Shown here: positions 26,985 through 36,082 of the stretch, piece after piece
Layout of the letters: each line of letters starts with the position of its first letter
How positions within the stretch are numbered: position 1 is the stretch's first letter
Assembly: GCF_011046735.1 (NCBI RefSeq)
Contig: NZ_CP049258.1
Span: 7,120,315-7,184,314 of the forward strand
Direction of reading: 5' to 3'
DNA: 64,000 bases
Source of the DNA: Nordella sp. HKS 07
GTDB lineage: Bacteria; Pseudomonadota; Alphaproteobacteria; Rhizobiales; Aestuariivirgaceae
The notes under the pieces: model-generated
Database searches by the model: none
What the model saw: the letters and a program-made list of their open reading frames with translations, nothing else
Told to the model about the DNA's origin: nothing
Translations under genes and position numbers: made by a program

Positions 26985-29039
26985 TCAGGCGAGTTGAAGC
27001 GCCGAAACAATGATGTCGATGGCCTTGATGCCGATGAAGGGCACCACCAGTCCGCCGAAGCCGTAGATGAGCAGGTTGCGGCGCAGGAGCTCGCCCGCGC
27101 CGACGGCGCGATAGGCGATGCCTTTCAGCGCCAGCGGGATCAGCGCGATAATGATCAGCGCGTTGAAGATGACCGCCGACAGGATGGCGCTTTCGGGCGA
27201 GGAAAGCCCCATGATATTGAGCGCGCCGAGCTCCGGATAGGTCGCCACGAACAGCGCCGGGATGATGGCGAAATACTTCGCCACGTCATTGGCGATCGAG
27301 AAGGTGGTGAGTGAGCCCCGTGTCATCAGGAGCTGCTTGCCGATTTCCACGATCTCGATGAGCTTGGTGGGATTGGAGTCGAGATCGACCATATTGCCGG
27401 CCTCGCGCGCGGCCTGGGTGCCCGACTGCATGGCCACACCGACATCGGCCTGCGCCAGAGCGGGCGCGTCATTGGTGCCATCGCCGCACATGGCGATGAG
27501 CCGGCCCTTGGCCTGCTCGGCGCGGATATAAGCGAGCTTGTCCTCTGGCGTGGCTTCCGCAATGAAATCGTCGACTCCCGCTTCGGACGCGATGGCCGCG
27601 GCGGTCACCGGATTGTCGCCGGTCACCATCACCGTCTTGATGCCCATATTGCGCAGCGCGTTGAAGCGCTCCTTGATGTCGGACTTGACCACGTCCTTGA
27701 GCTGAATGACGCCGAGGAGGCGTCCGTTCTCGGCCACCGCCAGTGGCGTGCCGCCGGTACGTGAGATGCGGTCTACCGCTTCACGGAAGGCGGCCGGCGC
27801 AGCGCTCGCCGCCACGTTGACATGCTTGAGGATGGCATCGACGGCGCCCTTGCGGATGACACGGTCGCCGAGATCGACGCCCGACAGCCGAGTCAGCGCC
27901 GAGAACGGCACCGTCACCGCCTTTTTGCCCTTGAGATCGGGCTCGGCGACATGGTGATTGCCCTTGGCCAGCGCGAGGATGGAGCGGCCCTCCGGCGTCT
28001 CGTCCGACAGCGAGGCGAGGAGCGCGGTCTCGGCGAGCGCCTGCTCTGAAGTGCCCGGTACCGGCAGGAACGCCGTCGCCAGGCGGTTGCCGAAGGTGAT
28101 CGTGCCGGTCTTGTCGAGGAGCAGCGTGTCGACATCGCCCGCCGCTTCCACCGCGCGGCCCGAGGTCGCGATCACATTGAAGCGGATGAGCCGGTCCATG
28201 CCGGCGATGCCGATGGCCGAGAGCAGCCCGCCGATCGTCGTCGGGATGAGGGTGACGAGCAGCGCGGCCAGCACGGTGACCGAGAGAATGGTCGCCGAAT
28301 AGCCGGCAATGCCCCACAGCGACACGACGACGAACAGGAAGATGAGCGTCATGCCGGAGAGCAGGATCGACAGCGCCAGCTCATTCGGCGTCTTCTGGCG
28401 TTCGGCGCCTTCGACCAGCGCGATCATGCGGTCGAGGAAGCTGTGGCCGGGGGCCGCGGTCACTTTCACCTTGATCCAGTCGGAGAGCACCGTCGTGCCG
28501 CCGGTGACGGCAGAGCGGTCGCCACCCGATTCGCGGATCACGGGAGCGGATTCGCCGGTAATCGCCGATTCATTGACGGACGCGATGCCCTCGATGATCT
28601 CGCCATCGGCCGGGATGACCTCGCCCGCCTCGACGATCACGATATCGCCTTCGCTGAGCTCGAGGGCCGAGATCTTCTCGTAGAGGTCTTTGCGCGCGTC
28701 CGGCTGGAGGAGCCGGCGCGCGACCGTGTCGCTGCGGGTGCGCCGCAGCGCATCGGCCTGCGCCTTGCCTCTGCCTTCCGCCACCGCTTCGGCGAAATTG
28801 GCGAACAGCACGGTGAACCACAGCCAGGCGGCGATCTGGCCGGAGAACATCGCGGTCCCGGTGCCAGCGAACAGATCGCGCAGCCACATCGCCGTCACCA
28901 GCAGGGCGACGACGGCGGTGACGAAGATCACCGGATTGCGCGACAGGGTTTTCGGCCTGAACTTGACGAAGGCCTGCTTCATCGCCTCGCGCGTGATCTT
29001 GCTGTCGAAGAGCGAGGGATTGACGTGTTTGGTGGACAT
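26985..29039 (-). CDS. kdpB: Potassium-transporting P-type ATPase subunit KdpB
   Basis: A 684-residue P-type ATPase. The phosphorylation loop is [13 protein letters not shown], the actuator TGES is in [10 protein letters not shown], and the hinge motif is [16 protein letters not shown]. Several membrane spans lie at both ends. It hydrolyses ATP to drive K+ import through KdpA. The start is ATG 29039 ([12 protein letters not shown]); a frame open 95 codons further upstream runs antiparallel to nothing useful and overlaps kdpA, so it is rejected. It lies 26 bases downstream of kdpA. Confidence 0.96.
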   Translation of the reverse strand: MSTKHVNPSLFDSKITREAMKQAFVKFRPKTLSRNPVIFVTAVVALLVTAMWLRDLFAGTGTAMFSGQIAAWLWFTVLFANFAEAVAEGRGKAQADALRRTRSDTVARRLLQPDARKDLYEKISALELSEGDIVIVEAGEVIPADGEIIEGIASVNESAITGESAPVIRESGGDRSAVTGGTTVLSDWIKVKVTAAPGHSFLDRMIALVEGAERQKTPNELALSILLSGMTLIFLFVVVSLWGIAGYSATILSVTVLAALLVTLIPTTIGGLLSAIGIAGMDRLIRFNVIATSGRAVEAAGDVDTLLLDKTGTITFGNRLATAFLPVPGTSEQALAETALLASLSDETPEGRSILALAKGNHHVAEPDLKGKKAVTVPFSALTRLSGVDLGDRVIRKGAVDAILKHVNVAASAAPAAFREAVDRISRTGGTPLAVAENGRLLGVIQLKDVVKSDIKERFNALRNMGIKTVMVTGDNPVTAAAIASEAGVDDFIAEATPEDKLAYIRAEQAKGRLIAMCGDGTNDAPALAQADVGVAMQSGTQAAREAGNMVDLDSNPTKLIEIVEIGKQLLMTRGSLTTFSIANDVAKYFAIIPALFVATYPELGALNIMGLSSPESAILSAVIFNALIIIALIPLALKGIAYRAVGAGELLRRNLLIYGFGGLVVPFIGIKAIDIIVSALQLA

Positions 29040-29065
29040 CGAAGTGACTCCGATTAGCGCAACAA

Positions 29066-30754
29066 CTAGAAGGTCTTGCCGGCAAGCATGGCGAAATGCT
29101 CGACGATGGGGCCCAAGGCGAGGGCCGGGAAATATTGCAGGCCGCCGAGGATCAGGATCACGCCGATCAGCAGCCCCACGAAGAGCGGCCCATGGGTGGG
29201 GAAACTGCCCTGCGTCTGCGGGATCTTTTTCTTGGCGGCGAGCGCGCCCGCGATCGCCATCACCGGAATGACATAGGCGAAGCGGCCCATGGCCATGGCG
29301 ATGCCGAGCGTCGTGTTGAACCACGGCGTGTTGGCGTTGAGACCGGCGAAGGCCGAGCCGTTGTTGCCGGTGGCCGAGGAGAAGGCGTAGAGGATCTCGG
29401 AGAGACCGTGCGGGCCGCTATTGGCGAGGCTCGACAGCGCCACCGGCAGCATCGCCGAAATGGCGGTGAAGCCCAGGATGACGAGCGGCAGGACGAGGAT
29501 GGCGAGTACCGCCAGCTTCATCTCCTTGGCCTCGATCTTTTTGCCGAGATAGTCCGGCGTGCGGCCGACCATCAGACCGGCGATGAAGACGCCGAGCAGC
29601 GCCATCACGATCATGCCATAGAGGCCGGAGCCGACGCCGCCCGGCAGGATCTCGCCGAGCTGCATCAGAAACATCGGGACAAGGCCGCCGAGCGGCGTGA
29701 GCGAGGCGTGCATGGCATTGACCGCGCCGCAGGAGAGGCCGGTCGTGACGGCGGCGAAGAGCACCGACATGGCGAGCCCGAAGCGCACTTCCTTGCCTTC
29801 ATAATTGGCGGGGCTGTCGATGCCGAGCTGGCTCAGAAGTGGATTACCGCTCGCCTCCGACCAATAGATGGCGGCGGCGCCGGCTGCGAGCATCACCATC
29901 ATCACGATGAGAAGCGCCCTGCCCTGGCGCATGTCGCCCACCATGCGGCCGAACATGATCGGCATGGCGGCCGAGACGACCAGCATGGCGAAGATCGAGA
30001 GGTAATTGGCCCACTGATTTGGGTTCTCGAAAGGATGCGCGGAATTGGCGTTGAAGAAGCCGCCGCCATTGGTGCCGAGCTGCTTGATGGCCTCCTGGCT
30101 CGCGACCGGGCCCAGCGCGATCACCTGCTTGGCCCCTTCGAGCGTGGTCGCCTCGACCGAGCCTTGCAGCGTCTGCGGCACGCCGAGCGCCGCGAAGCCC
30201 AAGGCGACGATGATCGCCAGCGGCAGCAGCACATAGAGCGTCGCGCGGGTCATATCGACCCAGAAATTGCCGAGAGTCTTCGCTTCCGTGCGCGCGAAGG
30301 CACGCGTCACTGCCACGGCGAGCGCGATGCCGGTGGCGGCTGAGAGAAAGTTCTGCACCGTGAAGCCGGCCATCTGCGTGAAATGGCTCATCGTCGTTTC
30401 ACCGCCATAGGACTGCCAGTTGGTGTTGCTGACGAAGCTGACGGCGGTGTTGAAGGCGAGATGCTCGCTGGTGCCGGAAAAACCCTGCGGGTCCAGCGGC
30501 AGATAGAACTGCAGCCGCTGAAGTAGATAGAGGACGACGAAGCCGATGAAGTTGAAGAGCAGCATGGCGAGCGCGTAGGAGGCCCAGCTCTGCTCGCGTT
30601 TGGGATCGACGCCGGCAAGACGATAGAGACCGCCTTCCGCCGGCAAGAGTTCGGCGCGGCCGAAGAGCCTCGCCATATAGAGGCCGAGCGGCAAGGCCGC
30701 GGCAATGACGATGGCGAAAACGAGAATGATCTGCAGCCAGCCTGCGAGGGTCAT
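29066..30754 (-). CDS. kdpA: Potassium-transporting ATPase subunit KdpA
   Basis: A 562-residue K+-binding channel-like subunit with ten predicted membrane spans. The four selectivity-filter-like loops are recognisable, for example [31 protein letters not shown], and [16 protein letters not shown]. It forms the K+ path of the high-affinity pump. It starts at an ATG 17 bases after kdpF. Confidence 0.96.
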   Translation of the reverse strand: MTLAGWLQIILVFAIVIAAALPLGLYMARLFGRAELLPAEGGLYRLAGVDPKREQSWASYALAMLLFNFIGFVVLYLLQRLQFYLPLDPQGFSGTSEHLAFNTAVSFVSNTNWQSYGGETTMSHFTQMAGFTVQNFLSAATGIALAVAVTRAFARTEAKTLGNFWVDMTRATLYVLLPLAIIVALGFAALGVPQTLQGSVEATTLEGAKQVIALGPVASQEAIKQLGTNGGGFFNANSAHPFENPNQWANYLSIFAMLVVSAAMPIMFGRMVGDMRQGRALLIVMMVMLAAGAAAIYWSEASGNPLLSQLGIDSPANYEGKEVRFGLAMSVLFAAVTTGLSCGAVNAMHASLTPLGGLVPMFLMQLGEILPGGVGSGLYGMIVMALLGVFIAGLMVGRTPDYLGKKIEAKEMKLAVLAILVLPLVILGFTAISAMLPVALSSLANSGPHGLSEILYAFSSATGNNGSAFAGLNANTPWFNTTLGIAMAMGRFAYVIPVMAIAGALAAKKKIPQTQGSFPTHGPLFVGLLIGVILILGGLQYFPALALGPIVEHFAMLAGKTF

Positions 30755-30771
30755 GGCATCACCTGAGTGTT

Positions 30772-30858
30772 CTAGTATTTTTCGGGATGGACGAGGGTGT
30801 GGACGAGATAGGCGACGAGGCCTGCCGCGACGAGCAATCCGATGAAGGCTTCCGACAT
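30772..30858 (-). CDS. kdpF: KdpF small membrane subunit
   Basis: A 28-residue single-span peptide ([20 protein letters not shown], then a tail ending HPEKY). The ending is the KdpF hallmark. GGAGGCCCGCC lies just upstream. It stabilises the KdpABC complex. It lies 10 bases after an even smaller ORF and 17 bases before kdpA. Confidence 0.92.
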   Translation of the reverse strand: MSEAFIGLLVAAGLVAYLVHTLVHPEKY

Positions 30859-30868
30859 GGCGGGCCTC

Positions 30869-30952
30869 CTAGATCCGGTCGCACAGGCGGACATAGGCCG
30901 CCATCAGCGCGAATATCGCCGCGCCCAATCCCAAATAGACGATATCAAGCAT
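30869..30952 (-). CDS. 27-residue membrane peptide at the head of the kdp operon
   Basis: The peptide starts MLDIVYLGLGAAIFALMAAY and ends in a charged VRLCDRI tail, with one predicted membrane span. It starts at an ATG with a perfect AGGAGG seven bases upstream and ends 10 bases before kdpF. Similar tiny ORFs are, to my knowledge, found before kdpF in other alphaproteobacteria but are seldom annotated. It may be an extra pump subunit or a regulatory leader peptide. Its ribosome site can be buried in a hairpin. Confidence 0.65.
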   Translation of the reverse strand: MLDIVYLGLGAAIFALMAAYVRLCDRI

Positions 30953-30957
30953 GTTTG

Positions 30958-30979
30958 CCTCCTGTTCCGCCGCAGGAGG
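30958..30979 (-). promoter_or_regulatory. Hairpin sequestering the first kdp ribosome-binding site
   Basis: On the minus strand CCTCCTG pairs with CAGGAGG across an eight-base loop. The second arm is the Shine-Dalgarno sequence of the 27-residue ORF, seven bases before its ATG. This could switch translation of the operon's first gene. Confidence 0.45.
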
Positions 30980-31065
30980 TCGCGCTTTCGGCATCAAGTT
31001 TCAATGCGGGAACGAGGGGCCCGGCATAAGTTTTCCATAAAGATGGGCATGGGCACTCTCACCAC

Positions 31066-31322
31066 CTCCCCTTCTCCCGCTTGCGGGAGAAGGTGCCCGA
31101 TAGGGCGGATGAGGGTGTTGGTTCAGCTCACTATACTCTTCAAGAGACCGGGATAATAAAGCTTCGGCGCCTCCCACACTTGTGGCAGTACAGAAGCTGA
31201 GAGAACCCCCTCATCCGGCCTTCGGCCACCTTCTCCCGCAAGCGGGAGAAGGGGAAGCTAGGTAAGGCCTTGCGTACTGCAATGAATTTCTCCGGACCTC
31301 CCTGCGCAAGCGGGAGAAGGGA
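31066..31322. repeat. Composite repeat element, family A (three arms plus core)
   Basis: Arm 1 at 31066-31119 is TTCTCCCGCTTGCGGGAGAA followed by GGTGCCCGATAGGGCGGATGA. The core at 31120-31205 includes AAAGCTTCGGCGCCTCCCAC and CTTGTGG. Inverted arm 2 at 31206-31255 carries CCGGCCTTCGGCC. A third half-arm lies near 31303-31322. The same arms and core, in inverse order, are at 37998-38225, so this is a defined element of about 230-260 bases rather than scattered hairpins. It fills the gap between the kdp promoter region and an SDR gene. Confidence 0.8.
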
Positions 31323-31359
31323 AAATCCACGACAGAGGAAGACGAGGATTGAGTGAATC

Positions 31360-32121
31360 CTACAACTGCACGCCGCGCGTCAGCGCGCCGTCGATAACCA
31401 GATTGGTACCCGTGGTGAAGCTCGACACCGGGCTCGCCAGGAAGACGATGCCGCGCCCGATCTCCTCGGGCTTCGCCATTCGCCCCGTGGGGTTGAGCGC
31501 CAGCGCCTTGCCGAAAAGATCGGGCAAGTTCTTCTCGACATGCTCCCAGATTCCGCCGGCGAAATAGACATTGCCAGGCGAGACGACATTGACGCGGATC
31601 ATCTTGGGCGCCAGCTCGAAAGCCATGCGCTGGCCATAGTGAATGAGCGCCGCCTTGAAGGCGCCATAGGCGGGACCGGTGAAATCGACTTCGCGGCCCG
31701 AGACCGACGAGACGATCACGATCGACGGCGCCTTGGACTTCTCGAGATGGGGCAGCACCGCATTGACGGCGCGCACCGTATGCAGCATGTCAATCTGGAA
31801 CTGTTTCTGCCAGGCTTCCTCGCTGTGGTCGACCGCCAGCGCCGAGACATTGGCGACGAGGATGTCGATGCCGCCCAGCGCCTTGGCGCTGGCGCCGATC
31901 CAGCCTTCGAGCTCGTCCTTGTTGCCGACATCGACCGCCTGGCCGAAGCTCTTCACACCCTTCTTGCCGAGGGCAGCGACGGCGTCGTCCACTTCCGCTT
32001 TGTTGCGGGCGCAGATCGAGACATTTGCGCCCTCGTCCGCAAAGATATCGGCGGCGCGCCGCCCGATGCCCTTGGTCCCGCCCGTCACCAGCGCGTTCAA
32101 GCCTTTCAACTCTAGGTCCAT
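31360..32121 (-). CDS. SDR-family oxidoreductase
   Basis: A 253-residue short-chain dehydrogenase. The NAD(P)-binding motif is TGGTKGIG (about 14-21), there is a VANVSAL segment in place of NNAG, and the catalytic part is SSVSGREVDFTGPAYGAFKA with Ser, Tyr and Lys in family positions. It interconverts an alcohol and a ketone. It lies 52 bases downstream of the DMSP-lyase-like cupin on the same strand and probably shares its transcript. The substrate cannot be told. Confidence 0.88.
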   Translation of the reverse strand: MDLELKGLNALVTGGTKGIGRRAADIFADEGANVSICARNKAEVDDAVAALGKKGVKSFGQAVDVGNKDELEGWIGASAKALGGIDILVANVSALAVDHSEEAWQKQFQIDMLHTVRAVNAVLPHLEKSKAPSIVIVSSVSGREVDFTGPAYGAFKAALIHYGQRMAFELAPKMIRVNVVSPGNVYFAGGIWEHVEKNLPDLFGKALALNPTGRMAKPEEIGRGIVFLASPVSSFTTGTNLVIDGALTRGVQL

Positions 32122-32173
32122 GATTTGCTACTCCTTCCGGAACATTTCATATGCAGCTGACTATCCGCCGGCC

Positions 32174-32758
32174 TCAGATCACCGGCAAGCACCATATGGC
32201 GAAGAACGGCTCATCACCCGACGCCATGGTATGGCGGATGTTGGGTGTGTTATAAAATTTCCCGCCAATACCCGGCCTGAACCAGTCTTCGTCGCCATGC
32301 TGAAACTTGCCCTCGGAGAGCGCCAGATAGACTTCCTCCGGCGCGTGGTTGTGATCCGGATAGCGCACATGCGGCGCGAGCAGGCTCACCCCGATCCAGA
32401 TGTCATCACGCGCTTCATAGGCGTTTGGCCCGACAATCAGCGCATAGGCATGGGCATCGTCGAAATTGGCGCTGGCGTTCGGATGGGATTGCGCCCGTTT
32501 CGTCCAGGTGAGATGGGGTTCCACGGCTGCGAAGCTCTGCACCAGCGCCGCATGTGTCGCGCGCGCATTGTCGAGCGCCGGCTCGAGATGAACACAGACC
32601 GGAAGACGCCCAGGCGTATCCGTTCCAGGCCCGCGATACTCGGTCAGCGCCGTGAAGACGCGATCTATGCAGCGTGCCGCGTCCGGAACCGGAGCGCGTT
32701 GAAGCGCCTCGAACAGCCTGTCGAGAAAGACCTGCAAATGCGGCGGACGCCCGTTCAT
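32174..32758 (-). CDS. Cupin of the dimethylsulfoniopropionate-lyase type (DddQ/DddL-like)
   Basis: A 194-residue protein with a helical N-terminal third and a C-terminal cupin. The metal/active-site motif YPDHNHAPEEVYLAL holds His136, His138, Glu142 and Tyr144, and a second motif TPNIRHTM holds His176. HxHxxxExY plus a distant His is the pattern of DddQ-type DMSP lyases, which release acrylate and dimethyl sulfide. Homologues that act on other substrates share this pattern, so the reaction is not certain. It begins 32174-32758 with an SDR behind it and a PotD-type transporter operon diverging on the other side. That context would fit uptake and cleavage of an onium compound. Confidence 0.65.
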   Translation of the reverse strand: MNGRPPHLQVFLDRLFEALQRAPVPDAARCIDRVFTALTEYRGPGTDTPGRLPVCVHLEPALDNARATHAALVQSFAAVEPHLTWTKRAQSHPNASANFDDAHAYALIVGPNAYEARDDIWIGVSLLAPHVRYPDHNHAPEEVYLALSEGKFQHGDEDWFRPGIGGKFYNTPNIRHTMASGDEPFFAIWCLPVI

Positions 32759-32971
32759 TCATGCCTCTTTGCTGATTGAGCTCAGCTGGAGGCATCGGCT
32801 AAGCCTTGTCAAGCCATTCCCGGATCGCCAGGATCGAAGGGCATGACCGCAAGGAACATGCCTTATGAATTTTCGGCATTCACAGAGGCCCCGGATGAAT
32901 GCTTATACTGAATACTGAAGCACCGGGCTGTTTTCGACCGCGAGTGCAAAAACATTGGGGAGAGAGACACC

Positions 32972-34093
32972 ATGCAGCGCGTCAAATTCATCGACAGAAT
33001 GGCCTCGGGCAGGATCGACCGGCGCACCATGCTGCGTCAGGCCGGCGCCTTTGGTGTCGGGCTTCTGGCTCTCCCCCGGCTGCCACAGGCGGCCGAAGTG
33101 CTGACCTGCCTCGAATGGGCGGGCTACGATGCCCCCGACTATTTCAAGAGCTTTGTCGACAAGCATGGCAGCGCGCCGAACTTCTCGATTTTCTCTGGCG
33201 AGGAGGATGCGCTCGCCAAGGTTCTCGCCGGCTTCAAGGCGGATGTGATGCATCCCTGCAATTATTCGGTGAACCGTTTCGTCAACGCCAAGGTTGCAGC
33301 CGAGATAGACACGGCGAAGTTGTCGAACTGGAAGGACGTATTCCCGGCCTTGCAGACGGCGAGTGGCGTGGTCATGGACGGCAAGGTCGTCATGGCGCCG
33401 GCCGACTGGGGCAATTCGAGCATCGCCTATCGCACCGATCTCGTCGATCCGGAATTCCAGAAGAACGAGAGCTGGAGCATCTTCTATGACGACAAATATG
33501 CCGGCAAGGTGTCGATGCTCGACAACGAGCTCGCCATCGCCATCGGCCTGATGGTCGGCGGCGAGAAATATGAAACGGCCGCCAACGAGACGGGCGAGAA
33601 ACTCGCCGCGGCGGCGAAGGAGTGGGGCACGAAGGCCGTGCAGAACTCCCGTTTCCTGTGGAACGACCCCTCCGAGCTGCAGCAGGCCCTGGCCTCGGGC
33701 GAGGTGGTCGCCGCATATGCCTGGAACGACGTCTACCGCAATCTCAAGCGCGAGGGCATCCCGGTCGCCTATGCGCGGCCCAAGGAAGGCTATTTCACCT
33801 GGTTCTGTGGCCTCACTCTCCTCAATACAGGCAAGGCGGACCCGGCGCTCGCTTACGATTTCATCGACGCCTGGCTGTCGCCCGAAACCGGCAAGCTGCT
33901 GATCGAAGGCTCTGGCTACGGCCATGCGAATATGAAAGCCTTCGAGATCGCCAATAAGCAAGACGTCGCCGACATGGGCATCACCGATCCGGTCGAGCAT
34001 ATGAAACAAGCCATCCTCTTCATCCAGGTCAGCGACGCGGTGCAGACCGAGTGGAATAAGGTCTGGGGAGACCTGAAAGCGCTCAAGCAATAA
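32972..34093 (+). CDS. ABC transporter substrate-binding protein, PotD/spermidine-putrescine type
   Basis: A 373-residue periplasmic binding protein of the extracellular family-1 class. The N-terminus has a twin-arginine-like region (GRIDRRTMLRQAGAFGVGLL) followed by a cleavage region near residue 45. Core motifs are LTCLEWAGYDAPDYFKSF, MHPCNYSVNRF, and APADWGNSSIAYRTDLVD. GEVVAAYAWNDVYRNLK follows. It is the first gene of a transporter operon; the next two genes, both permeases, are broken, so the system is probably dead unless complemented. The ligand is unknown; polyamines, betaine-like compounds or amino-acid derivatives are typical for this class. Confidence 0.87.
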   Translation: MQRVKFIDRMASGRIDRRTMLRQAGAFGVGLLALPRLPQAAEVLTCLEWAGYDAPDYFKSFVDKHGSAPNFSIFSGEEDALAKVLAGFKADVMHPCNYSVNRFVNAKVAAEIDTAKLSNWKDVFPALQTASGVVMDGKVVMAPADWGNSSIAYRTDLVDPEFQKNESWSIFYDDKYAGKVSMLDNELAIAIGLMVGGEKYETAANETGEKLAAAAKEWGTKAVQNSRFLWNDPSELQQALASGEVVAAYAWNDVYRNLKREGIPVAYARPKEGYFTWFCGLTLLNTGKADPALAYDFIDAWLSPETGKLLIEGSGYGHANMKAFEIANKQDVADMGITDPVEHMKQAILFIQVSDAVQTEWNKVWGDLKALKQ

Positions 34094-34108
34094 AGCGGGC
34101 TCAGCCCC

Positions 34109-34201
34109 ATGCTCCAGCGGCGGCCAGACTGGCTCACCGGCTACGGCCTGCTTTCGCCAGCGATCATCATCATGGCCGTCATGATGGTGGCGCCGCTTCT
34201 A
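34109..34201 (+). pseudogene. 5' fragment of PotB-type permease interrupted by IS630
   Basis: The ATG at 34109 opens a frame reading MLQRRPDWLTGYGLLSPAII then a hydrophobic stretch to VAPLL. At 34200-34201 (TA) it is cut by the IS630-type element. The frame resumes exactly after the second TA at 35252-35253, so removing the element with one TA would restore the gene, about 305 residues long. Confidence 0.85.
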
Positions 34202-34293
34202 GAGCGTTTTCGTGATTGATGGAATCTGGGGGATTCTCAGGGGGAGGGTTTTCTGATTCCTTGTTCTTGTGGTTGATTCGGCACGAGGACCCC

Positions 34294-34719
34294 ATGGGCA
34301 AGCCCTATTCCCAGGATTTACGTGATCGCGTGTTGGCGGCGGTTGACGGCGGGCTGAAGCCCGGCGCGGTGGCTGAGCTGTTTCATGTCGATGTGTCCTA
34401 CGTCTATAAGATTCTGATCCGGCGTCGGACCAGCGGAATGACGACAGCGCTGCCGTGGGCTGGTGGTCCCCAGCCCAAGCTCAAGGGCCATCATGAAGTT
34501 CTACGCCAGCATGTGAGTGAGAACTGTGATGCCACGCTAGCGGAGATCCGGACCTTCTTACTGGCTGAGCATGGTATCGAGGTCAGTGTTGGTTGCCTTT
34601 GGAATGCTCTCAAGCAGTTGAAGCTGCCGCTCAAAAAAAGACACAACGCGCCACCGAGCAGGAGCGCGAAGACATCGCCGAAGCGCGCCGAGCCTGGCAC
34701 GAGGCTCAGAGCGATCTAA
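34294..34719 (+). CDS. IS630-family transposase, OrfA (helix-turn-helix part)
   Basis: It starts MGKPYSQDLRDRVLAAVDGG, the standard IS630 N-terminus, with an HTH through PGAVAELFHVDVSYVYKILI. It runs to LKQLKLPLKK and then leaves the family frame at a run of seven A (34633-34639). A -1 slip on CTCAAAAAAAG joins it to OrfB. The tail after the A-run is out of frame. Confidence 0.88.
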   Translation: MGKPYSQDLRDRVLAAVDGGLKPGAVAELFHVDVSYVYKILIRRRTSGMTTALPWAGGPQPKLKGHHEVLRQHVSENCDATLAEIRTFLLAEHGIEVSVGCLWNALKQLKLPLKKRHNAPPSRSAKTSPKRAEPGTRLRAI

Positions 34720-35243
34720 ACGCGGCGCGCCTTGTCTTCATCGATGAGACCGGCGCTCAAACTAACATGGCACGCCGCTATGGCCGCGCTCCCCGCGGAC
34801 AGCGCCTGCTGTGCAAAGTCCCGTGGGGACATTGGAAAACGATAACCTTCGTCGCCGCTCTCAGATGCGACGGTATCACCGCACCTGCCGTCTTCGATGG
34901 TCCGATGGATGGCGAGTGCTTCCGCGCCTATGTCGAACAGATCCTTGCGCCCACACTCTCAACCGGCGACATCGTCATCATGGACAATCTCGCCAGCCAC
35001 AAGGTTCCCGGCATCAAGGATGCGATCGAAGCCGCCGGTGCTGCTCTGCGTTACCTGCCCCCTTACTCACCCGATCTCAACCCCATCGAGCAGGCAATCG
35101 CCAAGTTCAAATCACACCTGCGAAAGGAAGCTGCCCGTACTCTCGAAACCCTCATCCAGGCTATCGCCCGCACTCTCAACACCTTCACACTGAAAGAGTG
35201 CGAAAACTATATCCGCGCCGCTGGCTATCGCCATCAACTATGA
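34593..35243 (+). CDS. IS630-family transposase, OrfB (DDE part)
   Basis: After the frameshift the protein reads KKTQRATEQEREDIAEARRA, then the DDE triad: FIDETGAQTN, IVIMDNLASHKVPG and YSPDLNPIEQAIAKFK. All three acidic residues are present. The ATG given is only the first in frame; the natural product is the fusion made by slippage at the A7 run. Confidence 0.88.
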   Translation: MPLECSQAVEAAAQKKTQRATEQEREDIAEARRAWHEAQSDLNAARLVFIDETGAQTNMARRYGRAPRGQRLLCKVPWGHWKTITFVAALRCDGITAPAVFDGPMDGECFRAYVEQILAPTLSTGDIVIMDNLASHKVPGIKDAIEAAGAALRYLPPYSPDLNPIEQAIAKFKSHLRKEAARTLETLIQAIARTLNTFTLKECENYIRAAGYRHQL

Positions 35244-35253
35244 AAATGCTCTA

Positions 35254-36078
35254 GCCATGGCGGCCTTGAGCTTCTGGACCCAGCAGGGCTTCGAGATCGA
35301 CCGCAGCTTCACGCTCGCAAATTACTTTGCGCTGGTCGAACCGTCATCGGAACCCACCACCTGGATGGGCATCCCCTTTCCGCTGAAATACCCGGTGCCG
35401 GCGATCCTGCTGGTCAAGTCCATCGCCATGTCGCTGGCGATAACCGTGGCCGTCATCGCCATGGCCTATCCTATGGCCTATTTCCTGGCTTTCCACGTCA
35501 CGCGCCGCAAGGCCCTGTGGCTCGTCCTCCTCACTATTCCGTTCTGGACGAGCTATCTCTTGCGTGTCTTCGCCTGGAAGATCGTGCTCGGTTTCAACGG
35601 CGCCATCAATTCGGGCTTGAAATCGCTCGGCGTCATCGTCGAGCCTCTGTCCTTCCTGCTGTACAACCCCTTGGCGGTGATGATCACCCTCGTCCATGCC
35701 TGGGTCGCCTTTGCCGTGCTGCCGATCTTCGTGTCGCTCGACAAGGTCGACCGCTCTCTGCTCGAGGCGGCGACCGATCTCGGCGACAGCGGACTCAGGC
35801 GCTTCCTGCAGGTCACGTTGCCGCTCTCGGCCCCCGGCACCATTGGCGCCGCCCTCCTCGTCTTCATTCCGACGGTCGGGGATTATGTGACGCCGACGCT
35901 CGTCGGCGGCCCCAGTGGAACGATGATCGGCAATCTCATCCAGGAGCTGTTCCTGCGCCAGAACAACGCGCCCTTAGGCGCAGCGGTCTCCATCAGCATG
36001 ATGCTGGTGATCGCCGTGATCGTCGCCTTCTTCCTCTGGATCATCGGTTTCCGGCGGCTCAGATCGAGGGTCAGGTGA
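35254..36078 (+). pseudogene. 3' part of PotB-type ABC permease
   Basis: It continues the 34109 frame with AMAALSFWTQQGF and carries most of the permease: six hydrophobic spans and the EAA loop LLEAATDLGDSGLRRFLQVTLPL, which docks on the ATPase. The ATG at 35257 could in principle give a shortened product lacking the first membrane span. The gene is followed by a second, frameshifted permease four bases on. Confidence 0.88.
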
Positions 36079-36082
36079 CGGC

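Larger units (their letters stand above)
34202..35251 (+). mobile_element. IS630-family insertion sequence
   Basis: A 1,050-base element flanked by a TA duplication (34200-34201 and 35252-35253), as expected for the family. With the flanking CT/AG, both junctions read CTAG. Terminal repeats CTAGAGCGTTTTCGTG and CTAGAGCATTTTCATA (inverse) continue into a matching TTGATGG, matching at 20 of 24 positions. The insertion splits a permease gene. Intact ends and transposase suggest a recent insertion. Confidence 0.92.

Noticed and set aside
29096..30343. 415-residue plus-strand frame within kdpA
   Set aside because: Antisense shadow of a membrane protein; extreme charge content.
31066..31322. CRISPR-like array of repeated hairpins
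   Set aside because: Only two to three arms, alternating in orientation and with a conserved core repeated elsewhere; no regular spacers and no cas genes.
32903..34090. 395-residue minus-strand frame across the first binding protein
   Set aside because: Antisense shadow of a well-formed binding protein.
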